DNA from: Arion vulgaris
Lineage: Eukaryota; Mollusca; Gastropoda; Stylommatophora; Arionidae
DNA: 64,000 bases
Assembly: GCA_020796225.1 (NCBI GenBank)
Contig: CM036764.1
Coordinates: 25,263,233 to 25,327,232, forward strand
Direction of reading: 5' to 3'
The notes under the pieces are model-generated. The model ran no database searches, had not been told where the DNA came from, and was given only the letters and a program-made list of their open reading frames with translations. The translations under genes and the position numbers were made by a program. Positions 34,184 through 45,955 of the stretch are shown one piece after another; the stretch's first letter is position 1, and every line of letters begins with the position of its first letter.

Positions 34184-35611
34184 GATTTCAATCTTTAAAA
34201 TATTTCTTTAGTGCCAGTATTTTCTGTTTATTCATTTATAATTTTCTGGTCAAACATTCTAAGTCCGTGTATTTCATTTTTTTCCCATTGCATGCATACA
34301 TAACATACATAAATGCATGCATACCTGCCCTGCGTGCGTGCGTCCGTCTGTGTGTCTGCTTGATTGATTTTTATAATAATTTGTTATAGAATTTTGACAT
34401 TCGTTTCTTTCGTAAATAATAAAAAAAATGTTACTTTTGATTAAATACTTCATTTTTCTATATAACAAAATGTATTCATTATTTATATAGAAGACGAACA
34501 CAACAATCCTCATTGAGTAATAGTTTATTTGTTTTATACAACACAAAATACCAAACAGACAAGACATCACATAATAAAAAGTTAGTATAAATTTTGAGAT
34601 AGAAAAGTATCTCCAAGATCACATTTTGAATGTTGACAAGGCAATGCAGCGAGAGCTAAGCAGAAACAGCAGGAGTTTGGGATCAGCATTGGCAAGTTTT
34701 AGAAATGTCACATTAGACAATTGGTAAAGTACTTACTTGCATAAACAGCGAGTCTTGGAAATCATTGATATGTCATTTGCCAGTAACATGTCACCGGCAA
34801 TGAACATGTCAATTGTCGTTAAGATATTATTATCAATTAATATGTAATTTGTCACTAACTTACAATTTACCATTAACACAGCATTGGGGTGAGACGGTGA
34901 GGGAATAGTTAAATAGAAAAGGCTTCCTGGCGGTGATATACCATGTTGGACAACTCGGTAAAGTGAAATATTTTTTTAAATGTTAGGCAGAAAACAAAAG
35001 CAATTGCGTGGCGACAGCCTCGGGTAAACGGAATTGTTTCATCTACACTATAAAACCACCAATCTTATTCTCAAATACTGAGAAGAAGCCTCTATAATAA
35101 ATGTTTTTCGTGACATTTGTTAGTTTCAGGACATAAGGTTCTATTTTAAGGTGGCAGAAATGAGCAAAAAATTGTTTCGTCACACCCTAAACTTATCACA
35201 TCCGTGAATGAATTTAGTATATAAATTATTCCAATTCTACTGACAAATTATCTTGATAGGGTTTACCTAACTCTAAACTACGTTAAGTTCTGAGATATAT
35301 ATTATATATTCATCTCATACCGTTGTACTTTACATAGTGCCTGCAAGTAATTACCACATGAGAGATAACCACTTTGTTAATTGTTAAAGTTATACACTAA
35401 AGAAACAGATAAATGCTTTAGCTTTCAGTAACAGAATATAAACAAGTTTTACTAATTGTAAACGTAGTACACAAAGTGAACGAACAAATTCAACATCTTA
35501 GAATAGTTTTTAAAAAAAAACAATTTATGTAATCAGAAATATTTTATGAGAACATAGAACCAATTATATCCATATCTACGATACAATTTATTACACAAGA
35601 AAGTTTGGAAA
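34184..35611. other. 5' region of astacin gene A
   Basis: Non-coding. From about 35150 to the ATG it is nearly identical to 52850-53312 upstream of gene B, so any promoter is shared. An AT-rich GATATATATTATATATTC (35291-35308) is a possible TATA-like site but is not demonstrated. A degraded short CATA/TGCATACATACA tract at 34285-34325 marks where unit B has a 1.7-kb insertion. Confidence 0.4.
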
Positions 35612-38600
35612 ATGAAAATGCAGTTTTTCAGAAGCCCTCACCTGCTACCTTGTTTATGTATGGTAAGTTAATTTGTAACTGTCATAGTCTTTTTTTATTT
35701 TGTCCGCTATGATTCCATGTGTAGTCGTGGCCTCTAATATTGTCCTATTGTTCGTGAAAGATTGCTTTCTTTATCTCCAGTATCCCCCGTCATTAAGACG
35801 AGTCTTACTCCGACTTCAGAGGTATTTGTAATTGTAAACATTCGCCATCCCAAGCCGATATACTGGCTCCTGGTATTGTTTAAGATTACTTTAAGTCAGT
35901 ATAATAGCTGGTTGAGGAAATATATATTGAAATATAAATGCGTTCAGAGATAAACAAAATTACAGAGTGAAACAGTTAGAATCCTCAAGTAAAGGATCAG
36001 GGTATACTGTAGTCCATCCGTGTATAATAACTCATTGATAATATTGGTCAAGCTGACCTCAAATCCCTCAAAGTGTTATCAATATCACTGTTGGTGAAGC
36101 TATCTTAGTTGATGATGATGTTGTTTCTGCCATGCAAATACTGTTTGTGTTGACATTGTTTGTATGTAAATCTATTTCATTTATATTATTCGAATGTTGT
36201 GTTTACTGCTCTAGTTTACTTTAATTAAACGTCGTTTTATTGTCCCATTCAGTTTTCAAACATACAATATGATTTTACGTTAATAACAAACAATGTAAAA
36301 CGCAAAATCATCCAATTTTTCTAACAACCCAGTATTAGTTCCATGCTGTAAGCACTTTTAGTCTATCCGGCTTGGTTGAGACTGCTAGGGATTAGACTTC
36401 TGCCAGCATAGCTAAATATCTCCAAGACACACAAAATACTCCAACCGCGCTAAGGCAAGCTATTCTGGAGGAAAATATCTATTCAGTAAAGTGTAATAAT
36501 TATTCAGGGCACTAAATATATTTTAGAAGTTTCTTTATTCCGGCTAAAAATATTAATTTCTTCACGTAAACTATTTTTTACATTCAGTAAATACATCTTA
36601 CCTCGTGTAAATTGTTATTTTCATCATGTAGAATATCTAAACACATTTTTACCCCTCTTCACAAATATTAGTTACCATGATTTAAAATATTTCTTTCATT
36701 CAGCTTAATATATATTTGATAACCATTTCTTGACAGATGTACCTTTACCTTGGACTGGCTGCTGGTGAAACCATTGACGAAGTTATAGCAAGTTCATCGA
36801 CAGCTGTCACTGATAATGATCTTCTAAGCGACATAGCTGGATCTGAGTTACTTGTAGATCTGGACATGATACTCAGTGTTGAACAGTACTCATTGCTTTA
36901 TGTAAGTCAAAGAACATGCTAGAATAAATTGTTGTTTCCTATTATTTTGAAAAGACAATTTCATTAACTTAACTAAATATAGTACCGAAATTCTATTTAT
37001 CTAACGAGAGTCACGAGAAATATTCTTAGAATGAATGATTGATTTGAACATTCTTAGAATGATAGAGTGATTGATTGAACATTCTTAGAATGATTGATTG
37101 ATTGAATAACTGAACATTCTTAGAATGATTGATTGATTGAATATTCTTAGAATGCTCTAGGCAAAGAAGAGGAAATATATAAAGATGTGTCAGTACTTGA
37201 AGCTGGAGGGACATCTTCTCATAAACAATATCATGTCTCGGAAACTGAAATATTTTTGTCGCATTAATGGTCACAGTACACTTCAGTGGTTTAGAGAGAA
37301 AATAGTAATAGATGATATAGATCCTGGAAGACGAGACAGGTGACGACAAAAACGACTATGCAAGTTGTAGCGTATAAGAAGATAAAAGAATTTATGAAAA
37401 AACAACGATAAAGAACTAGCTAGAATTTCAAAGTTTTTCAAGCGTGTTATTTTGAAAGTGACGTTCTGAAAAGTACATAGCAAACTATATGAAAAAATGA
37501 GAGAGATAACAAAAACAAAGAAATGGTAGTATACCACGCATAAGTGTTTTTAACTGGTTCTTTTTTTAAAACTCAGAATCGAGATTAAATTTTATAACTT
37601 ATTTGAAATGATTTTTCTCTTAAAGAATTTGAAAATATAGGTGCGCAATGTTGATTAATCATGAAAAGGCTCACAGAAGGTTGGTCAATGCAGAATTTGT
37701 GCATGTATGTGTTGAAGTTTCATCCTCATAAATCTAGTTTTCCGAAGTTGGTATCTATTTGCCATAATTAGTATATGGTAAATAACATCTTTCGATTAGC
37801 TTGTGAAGTTCATGTCTTTCATAAATATATTCCTTTAAATCAACAATAACAATTTATGATATACAACTTTCACTTTCAGGGTAATACAAGTACTGACAAC
37901 AATGCTAAAACAGTTCCACGCGAGAAGCGAAAAGCTATAAAACGTCTTACACGTCGTTGGTCCAAAACAGAAATTCCATACAATATCCAAACCGCAACTT
38001 TCACAGCTCGAGAAACTTCTGAAATTTACAAAGCAATTGATGAATGGGAAAACAACACTTGCATTCGGTTCCGAAATAAGACTAGTTCTGATTTGAACTA
38101 CGTCAATTTTCAAAACGGCTCAGGATGTACATCATACGTTGGTATGATCGTTGGAAAACAAGCTATTTCACTGGCAAAAGGTTGTAGATGGAAGGGTATT
38201 ATAGTTCACGAAATCGGACACGCAGTTGGGTTTTATCACGAGCACAGTCGTCCGGATAGAGACGATTATGTGGTTATTAACAAAGAAAACATAACACCTC
38301 CAAAACACATTCGCTTTCAGAAAATGCACGTGGTCAGACGTGTCAAGCTACGGAGTGCCTTACGATTACACGAGCATTATGCACTACGGAGGGGAGTACT
38401 TTAATGGTGGAAACGACAAATACACTATCCAGACGAAAGACCCTGCCTATCAAAAGGTTATTGGAACAGCCAAAGTACTAAGTTTCAATGACATCAAACT
38501 TGCCAATTTGATGTATAACTGCAGTGAAAAATGTCAGTCGTCTATCAGATGCCCGGGAGTCGGTTTTGTGGGCAAAGACTGCCAATGTTGGTGCCCCGGT

Positions 38601-38886
38601 AATCCAGTTAAAAAATGCGATAGGACAAGCATAATCACACAACGTCCAATGCCGAAAACCACGATAAAATTCTCAGCCAGAACAACAGTGCGACCAAATG
38701 TTAGATCTACACGAAGACCCACAACAGGGTAAGAACACAAGGAGACACTGCACAACTTGGGGTAATCAAGGCTACTGTACTGGTATGTTCTCTGCCTTTA
38801 TGAGCACACATTGCAACGAGACATGTGGTCTCTGTCGAAGTCTTTTTTATGGACAGAACAGCTGTCTTGAAAAGAGACTCCGCTGA
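35612..38886 (+). CDS. Astacin-family zinc metalloproteinase A (frame-broken)
   Basis: Secreted endopeptidase of the astacin (M12A) type. Exon 1, 35612-35662 (MKMQFFRSPHLLPCLCM), ends at GTAAGT. Exon 2, 36737-36901, follows TTTCTTGACAG and completes a hydrophobic signal peptide (MYLYLGLAAG) plus a propeptide with DMIL, the likely zinc-blocking aspartate region, ending at GTAAGT. Exon 3 starts at 37880 after CACTTTCAG. All junctions are phase 0. Exon 3 encodes a basic activation site (REKRKAIKR), the catalytic domain with zinc motif HEIGHAVGFYHEHSRPDRD and Met-turn SIMHY, a CPGVGFVGKDCQCWCPG domain, a Thr/Arg-rich linker and an ShK-like end (CTTWGNQGYC ... CNETCGLC). Two +1 frame changes are needed: near 38325-38345, before GVPYDYTSIMHY, and at CAGGGTAAG (38728). 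The ShK-like part has five, not six, cysteines. Could be a pseudogene, could use unrecognised splicing, or could contain assembly errors. Confidence 0.8.
36902..37879. other. Intron 2 of astacin A
   Basis: GTAAGT...TTTCACTTTCAG. Holds the TGATTGATTGAA tandem tract (37021-37155). No coding sequence. Confidence 0.75.
37021..37155. repeat. Intronic (GATT)n / CATTCTTAGAATG repeat, A
   Basis: Degenerate units of CATTCTTAGAATGATTGATT. Each holds the palindrome CATTCTAAGAATG-like CATTCTTAGAATG. Copy number differs from gene B (54733-54890). Confidence 0.85.
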
Positions 38887-38905
38887 CCGTGCAGATAGTG
38901 GTGTA

Positions 38906-38911
38906 AATAAA
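38906..38911 (+). terminator. Polyadenylation signal AATAAA, astacin A
   Basis: AATAAA 20 bases after the TGA of the ShK-like frame, in GTGTAAATAAAGTAACTTCA, conserved in gene B. Confidence 0.6.
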
Positions 38912-40496
38912 GTAACTTCAGGTTTGATAACATTTTATGTGAAATGTTTAAATATTGTGGAAAGATGTAAATATTTGATTATTGTTACATAATTATACCT
39001 TTTCAATTTTTGAGCGAGTTATTTAAATAACAAGTTGTAACATTAAAAAAAAACAAGAATTGATATACAGTAAATATATTATATGATACAATTGAATGTA
39101 AAAATTGGTAATGTAGGGAATTAAATGCTGCTCTTCTGTAGATGTTCTATCGCGCCTAGTGGCAATTTACAGAATACAAGAGAGGAAAAGTAGATCTATT
39201 CTCTCTAACCCGGAAACCACATGAATGAAGACTCATGATCTAACGTTTACGGCACTGAGACAAAGCTCCGAGTAAATAAAACATGTGTCACGACAGTCCT
39301 CTTTCGTTGATCTGAGACTTGGTAAACTGAAAGACAAATAACAAGTTTATGAAGAGTAATCAAAGAAAGACTTGCTAGAAGACTAAATATGTATAAATGA
39401 GAAGATAGATAAGATAGCAATACCAGACTTTAAGCACAAGCTAGTTTACAAGATATAAATAAAGAGATACAAAAGAGAAGATGGCGATAGATTTATATAT
39501 CCTCGGGATGATAAAAAAATATAATACAATGCAGTGGACACCACGGTGACAGCAGAAAAAGAGAAAGACTTAATTCACACATGGAAGTGAAGTTTTGAAG
39601 AAAAAAATACTTCAACTCATTAATAGAACTAGGTTCGAGCTAGAGATCAAGACAAAGGGACAAATTGTGTGGAAATTATTTATCTCTGACTTATGTGCCA
39701 TTGGGATCGATGAGGACTGATGCTGATGATGAAACAAATGATAATCAAATATGTGAAACTCTTGGGGAAACATCAAACATAGTACACATTATAACAACAA
39801 ATAACATATTTAATGTTTTAGAAAAATAAATGTAGGCACAAAGAGGGACAGTAAATATTACGGAGTGTTGTAAATTGACTAAGTAATGAATTTGAGATTT
39901 GGTTTTTATTATTATACAATTATTTGTATTTTTATCGCATTCCTTACAATTGGTTATCCATTATGACATCATACATGTGTGTCACCAACATATTATCATT
40001 TATTTAAATACACACATTTGAAACAGGCAGACGATGTTGTAACTGTTTGACGCCATGTTTAATTTTTGTTTTGGGAACTGATTGATTGTGGAGATAATTG
40101 ACATTCTTATCATTTGCTTTTGTCGACCTTTTTATTTATTGAAACCTTTTTTTACCTGGATGTACATGTAAACCTTTGTTAGATCATATATATATCTATG
40201 TATATATATGTTCAGGGAAGTCAGACATTTCGGTTTTACATTGATTGGTCCGGTTTCAGTTTCTTCATCTCAGTGTTCCAAAACACTTTTTCTGGACACA
40301 AAATGACACTTTTAAAAAAATCGTCAATTGCTCATAAAAAAGTAGTTTAGTTTAATGTGTGTTGAAATTATACAAGTATAAAAATTTTCTCTCTAAGAGG
40401 TCAACGAAACAATGAATATTAAGAAGAAATGAAGTTAAATTGTTTAGAACCAAAGGGTACTGGTTCACACTTTGTGAGTGTATTAGACTGTGAGTT
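38912..40496. other. 3' flank of astacin A, no gene
   Basis: Duplicated as 56494-58396 in unit B, minus the LINE insertion there. AT-rich, with no coding potential seen. Confidence 0.45.
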
Positions 40497-40747
40497 TTCT
40501 TCTTCAAACGCTACATATCGACCACATGTTAAACCACTCTTTGTGATTTGCATATGATCTGAGTCTATGAGCGATTGTACCTTGTGTCAGTTATGCGCCT
40601 ACAAGTAGGTCAGCACAACTGATTTCTGCTATGTTTTTTATTTACAAGGGTAGCTTCCCTATGTCCTACATCAGCCGCCCTTCTACGATAAGCCTTGTAG
40701 ATCGCAGTAGTACTATTCTTTGCTTCCCTTGCAAGCCCCAGCACTAC
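40497..40747 (-). mobile_element. SINE-II, unit A
   Basis: TTCTTCTTCAAACGC tail complement, GCGCCTACAAGTAGG, then a head near GCCCCAGCACTACGCG. Same site as 58397 in unit B, so it predates the duplication. Confidence 0.8.
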
Positions 40748-41114
40748 GCGTGAGTGATTTTTCATGAATATTGAAAAAGGAAAGCGCTCTTTTAATTACA
40801 AACATCAACAGAATTTTCCGCAAATTCAAAATAGTAAAACAAAGTAGAGTCTACAATGTTAATTCAACATTTTCAATATCACATATTAAAAGTACATACA
40901 TCAACTACCAAATGAACCAAAAATAAGTATAAATATTGAGACTTTATCATCATTTTAAAATAAAAGTGTCGTCTTTTTTCAATCCAGCGGTAGAGGACAA
41001 GGAAGAATTAAAATCTGAAGTGAGAGAAGGCAGTTTTAGACATCAACAAACCAATAATATAATATTTCCTTCGTATGGCTAAGGTCTGGGCACTAACTAT
41101 TGTATCGTTAATGT

Positions 41115-41330
41115 ATGTTCGCCCGCTTGCCCAGCGTGTTCGTAGCGCGTTGGACTTCCGGGGACAAGTTCTCGTGTGTGCGGGTTCAATTCCGCGGACT
41201 GGCAGAAAAGCCACAGATTCCCAGATTTACGGTGTTCGTGGCACCGAACCGAAGGGTTACGATGTCCATGGCACGAGCCGAAGAGCTGAAAGCTCAAGTG
41301 CTTCTGGATCAGAAAAAAAAATGTATGTTA
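41115..41330 (+). mobile_element. SINE-VI, tRNA-derived, unit A
   Basis: Head with GTAGCGCGTTGGACTTC (box A-like) and box B GGTTCAATTCC (41183-41193), body GGTGTTCGTGGCACCGAACC, and an AGAAAAAAAAA tail near 41318. The same insertion is at 59010 in unit B. Confidence 0.75.
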
Positions 41331-41358
41331 TAGGTTTATTGTTTTAATTTAAAGAATT

Positions 41359-41441
41359 TGATCACCCAGTGTTTACCGGTACTATTGATCACCCAGTGTT
41401 TACCGGTACTATTGATCACCCAGTGTTTACCGGTACTATTG
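41359..41441. repeat. 27-bp tandem triplicate, unit A only
   Basis: Three copies of GATCACCCAGTGTTTACCGG plus TACTATT. Absent from unit B. Confidence 0.95.
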
Positions 41442-41597
41442 ATAATTTCTTTTACTTCACATTCGAGGCAGGCAGACGATGTTGTAGCTATTAGACGTCA
41501 TTTTTACATTTTATGTTCGAGAAATGATAGAGTGTACAAATAGTTGTTATTCTTCCCATATCTTTCTGCCACTTCTTTGCTCGTTTAAATCTACTTT

Positions 41598-41850
41598 CGC
41601 CCGAGTGGTTACCGGGGCCCAAATTTGGGTGTAAAGAATAGAACCACTGTTACCTGCCATGCATGACGTAAGAGGCGACTAAGGAGGTGTGGCTGAAATC
41701 GGATGCACATGTCCTAAACGTGTAGAAGTCTATGCGTTTAGGGGCCTACCAAACCGATGTGCAACATATACACGTTCTTGGCAAAGATCAAACATATCAC
41801 AGAATGATTGAAATTGGTCGTAAAGAACGAACGCAAAGAAGAAGAAGAAG
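41598..41850 (+). mobile_element. SINE-I, shared by units A and B, 10-bp TSD
   Basis: Head CGCCCGAGTGGTTACCGGGG, core with one change (CATGCATGACGTAAGAGG), (GAA)n tail. AATCTACTTT flanks it (41588-41597 and 41851-41860). The unit B copy is 59385-59640. Confidence 0.9.
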
Positions 41851-41959
41851 AATCTACTTTATCTTTATATATTTGCGTACATATTTTCTAAATCTTTTGT
41901 TTATTAATAAATGGAATGCAGGACTTAATTTCTATAATTTGTAAAAGAATCAACCTCAT

Positions 41960-42255
41960 CAAGGTGTGTTTCCTTTATAGGACGTTGCTCTCTTTGCAGC
42001 ACATCTGAAATTCACTCTGTCTCTAGCCAGTTCACCCACTTTGTCGATGGTTATATTCATGGTTTAATATCTTGTAGTCATCTTCTTCTTGGTCTGCCTC
42101 TGCGTTCTGGGACCCTGCCCTCTAGTATTGTTCTTTCCACGTCATCGTGACGCTTAATGTGACCAAAGTATCTAATTTGTCTTTAAAATATGTTATTTAT
42201 CAGTCAATTCTCTTTAACATTTAGTTCTTTCAGGTCATCAGTGTTCTTTCTTCAG
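41960..42255 (-). pseudogene. LINE RT C-terminal tail, unit A
   Basis: Minus-strand remnants of a GRPRRRW-type LINE tail followed by ELARDRVNFRCAAKRA-like sequence. The cleaner copy is 59746-60040. Here a deletion and shifts break the frame. Confidence 0.75.
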
Positions 42256-42339
42256 AATCAACCTAGTTCAACATAATTTTTACACTTATATTATCTATAA
42301 TGTATTACTACAAATATCTCAACTCTCATACTGTGATAT

Positions 42340-43235
42340 TTCTTCTTGCGTTCCAGCCTAGACTGATGAACCAATTTTATCATGAATTTTACTGTTGTTT
42401 TTGGGACACCGTTTCTCCGTACAGCTTTTCGAAGCTCTGTGTGTTGTAGGTACTTTTCATTATACCTGCTAAACGTTGGCAGTCTTGAAGACGTGTTCTG
42501 CCGTCATGTCTGCCATATTGCAGGCCAGGCTAGTTTGCCAATTATAAATTTATGGAACATGTGGGCTCGGAGCTTGTTGTGGCCGGTACGAGGCGAAGTA
42601 TGGCAACTTGTTCACGTCGAGAGAGACCATAGTATCCGTCACTTGCTGTGTGCTGAGGGTGGTCTTTGCCCATTTGCTTCGAGTGCGAACCGATGGTTGT
42701 TTTCATCTCTCAAACCGATCTCGAGATCAGTCTGAGGTAGTCGCCTGCCCTCTTTGGCTAGCTTGTCGGCTGCTTCGTTTCCCCTAACGTTGCAGTGTGA
42801 CGGTATCCACCGGATGACGGTGCGTTTGAGTGAATTCGTTAGTTCAGCGAGGGACGTTTTGAGCTCATTCATCTCTGTTTTGCCAACGCATTTAAGTGCC
42901 GTGATGACCGATAGAGCATCGGTGAATATCACGACCTTGTTACGTGTAGTGCTTCTTCTCTCCAAGATCATTTCCGCCGCCTCTTTGATTGCCTCTGCCT
43001 CTGCTCGGTAGTTATTCGAGTATTTGCCAGTTGCAATCGCTTTCTGACCGTTACTCTTTGAGATTTTAAGCACTATTCCTCCTCCGCCATCGCTTATTGC
43101 GTTATTTGCCGAAACGTCCGTGTAGACGTGCGTCCACTCATTTTCAGGGTACTCTGATTCTATGTACTCTTCTATTGCAATTTTTCTCTCGAGGTTTTTT
43201 TGGACCCTTTTGTTCAGTATGCCTAGGATTGATAC
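42340..43235 (-). pseudogene. RNase H domain of a non-LTR retrotransposon, unit A only
   Basis: The minus strand is open from about 43235 to 42639. RNase H landmarks in order: THVYTDVSANN (first Asp; the usual following Gly is Val), NNYRAEAEAI (Glu), VVIFTDALSV (second Asp), RWIPSHCNVRGNEAADKLAK (His and last Asp). All four acidic positions are present. A downstream zinc-knuckle-like end (MADMTAEHV) follows with frame shifts. Only the 3' part of an I-type-like LINE is present, so it cannot be autonomous. Unit B lacks it. Confidence 0.85.
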
Positions 43236-43254
43236 GTTTTCACGTATTTTGTTT

Positions 43255-44160
43255 CACTGGGGTATCTCATCTCTCACAATGGGATGTTTTTTTAAATAGT
43301 ATTTCATCTCTGCTATATCTCTTGGTATTTTTATCTCTTACATTGAGATATTTCTTCCCGTATTTCATCTCTTACACTGAGATATTTCTTATAGTATTTC
43401 ATCTCTCACACTGTGATATTTCTTATAGTATTTCATCTCTCACACTGTGATATTTCTTATAGTATTTCATCTCTCATACTGTGATATTTCTTCCCGTATT
43501 TCATCTCTCACACTGTGATATTTCTTACACTGTGATATTTCTTATAGTATTTCATCTCTCATACTGAGATATTTCTTATAGTATCTCATCTCTCACACTG
43601 TGATGTTTCTTATAGTATCTCATCTCTCACACTGTGATATTTTTTATAGTATTTCATCTCTCACACTGTGATATTTCTTATAGTATTTCATCTCTCACAC
43701 TGTGATATTTCTTATAGTATTTCATCTCTCACACTGTGATGTTTCTTATAGTATTTCATCTCTCACACTGTGATATTTCTTATAGTATTTCATCTCTCCC
43801 ACTGTGATATTTCTTATAGTATTTCATCTCTTACACTGTGATATTTCTTATAGTATATCATCTCTCACACTGTGATATTTCTTATAGTATTTCATCTCTC
43901 ACACTGTGATATTTCTTATAGTATCTCATCTCTCACACTGTGATGTTTCTTATAGTATTTCATCTCTGCTATATCTCTCTTGGTATTTCATCTCTCACAC
44001 TGTGATATTTCATATAGTATCTCATCTCTCACACTGTGATATTTCTTATAGTATTTCATCTCTCACACTGTGATATTTCTTATAGTATTTCATCTCTCAC
44101 ACTGTGATATTTCTTCCCGTATTTCATCTCTCACACTGTGATATTTCTTACACTATGATA
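43255..44160. repeat. 34-bp minisatellite, unit A (~26 units)
   Basis: Unit CATCTCTCACACTGTGATAT plus TTCTTATAGTATTT. Variants include CCCGTATTT, GATGTTT and a short TATATCTCTCTTGG interruption. Unrelated to the other 34-bp array at 6571. Confidence 0.95.
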
Positions 44161-44586
44161 TTTCATAGAACATCTCATAGCTACACCAACTAGCAAGAAA
44201 CATAAGTTGCTAGTCTAAACACACTGAAATCCATTCTTAGGATGAGAACGGAGCAATTATGAACATGTCTGATATGCGATGAAGATGATCTTCGAATAAG
44301 CAAGGAACATTCTCTAACTCTGTGATATTTCTCAGAATATCTCATCTTTTACACTATGATTCTCCACATAGCAGAACTTCCAAATTCTGCCAAGAATTAC
44401 TTTATTACCAACATACATACAACACAACATATTTTTATGACATTATTAATTAATTAATCTCAAATGTATCAAGCTATATAATTGTATATATATATATTTA
44501 TTCAGATCTTTGACTTATGATTAATGTATACATGCAATACATGATCTTGATATCTACATGAAATGCTTATTTTTTAATAAAACATT

Positions 44587-45955
44587 ATTATTTACAAGTA
44601 TGTTGTTTGTTGTTTGTTTGCAATCTGTGGCGTAGAAGTTAGATACAAGTATGTTGTTTGTTGTTTGTTTGCAATCTGTGGCGTAGAAGTTAGATACAAG
44701 TATGTTGTTTGTTGTTTGTTTGCAATCTGTGGCGTAGAAGTTAGATACAAGTATGTTGTTTGTTGTTTGTTTGCAATCTGTGGCGTAGAAGTTAGATACA
44801 AGTTTGTTGTTTGTTGTTTGTTTGCAATCTGTGGTGTAGAAGTTAGATACAAGTATGTTGTTTGTTTGCAATCTGTGCGTAGAGTTAGATACAAGTATGT
44901 TGTTTGTTGTTTGTTTGCAATCTGTGGTGTAGAAGTTAGATACAAGTATGTTGTTTGTTGTTTGTTTGCAATCTGTGGCGTAGAAGTTAGATACAAGTAT
45001 GTTGTTTGTTTGCAATCTGTGGTGTAGAAGTTAGATACAAGTATGTTGTTTGTTGTTTGTTTGCAATCTGTGGCGTAGAAGTTAGATACAAGTATGTTGT
45101 TTGTTGTTTGTTTGCAATCTGTGGCGTAGAGGTTAGATACAAGTATGTTGTTTGTTGTTTGTTTGCAATCTGATGAGAAGTTAGATACAAGTATGTTGTT
45201 TGTTTGCAATCTGTGGCGTAGAAGTTAGATACAAGTATGTTGTTTGTTGTTTGTTTGCAATCTGTGGCGTAGAAGTTAGATACAAGTATGTTGTTTGTTG
45301 TTTGTTTGCAATCTGTGGTGTAGAAGTTAGATTCAAGTATGTTGTTTGTTGTTTGTTTGCAATCTGTGGCGTAGAAGTTAGATACAAGTATGTTGTATGT
45401 TGTTTGTTTGCAATCTGTGGCGTAGAAGTTAGATACAAGTATGTTGTTTGTTGTTTGTTTGCAATCTGTGGCGTAGAAGTTAGATACAAGTATGTTGTTT
45501 GTTGTTTGTTTGCAATCTGTGGCGTAGAAGTTAGATACAAGTATGTTGTATGTTGTTTGTTTGCAATCTGTGGCGTAGAAGTTAGATACAAGTATGTTGT
45601 TTGTTGTTTGTTTGCAATCTGTGGCGTAGAAGTTAGATACAAGTATGTTGTTTGTTGTTTGTTTGCAATCTGTGGCGTAGAAGTTAGATACAAGTATGTT
45701 GTTTGTTGTTTGTTTGCAATCTGTGGCGTAGAGGTTAGATACGAGTATGTTGTTTGTTGTTTGTTTGCAATCTGTGGCGTAGAAGTTAGATACAAGTATG
45801 TTGTTTGTTGTTTGTTTGCAATCTGTGGCGTAGTAGTTAGATACAAGTATGTTGTTTGTTGTTTGTTTGCAATCTGTGGCGTAGAAGTTAGATACAAGTA
45901 TGTTGTATGTTGTTTGTTTGCAATCTGTGGCGTAGAAGTTAGATACTCGCACCTA
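44587..45955. repeat. 51-bp minisatellite from the SINE-IV head (~27 units)
   Basis: Unit AAGTATGTTGTTTGTTGTTT plus GTTTGCAATCTGTGGCGTAG and AAGTTAGATAC, i.e. the junction between the unit start block and the SINE-IV head, which is single copy in unit C (61072-61125). 51 is a multiple of 3 and all frames are largely open, producing long artefactual frames on both strands. A few units have small deletions (44858-44890, 45168-45195). Confidence 0.95.

Larger units (their letters stand above)
23952..44420 (+). repeat. Tandem duplicon unit A
   Basis: First of three head-to-tail segmental units. Each begins CAGCACAACATATTTGTATG-like, followed by ATTAATTA, AATAAAACATTATTATTTAC and SINE-IV. Shared order with B: SINE-III, LINE relic with 41-bp array, SINE-V, astacin gene, SINE-II, SINE-VI, SINE-I, LINE tail, 34-bp array. 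A alone contains the 47-bp satellite, the Helitron-like end, the SINE-I at 33913 and the RNase H fragment. Confidence 0.8.
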
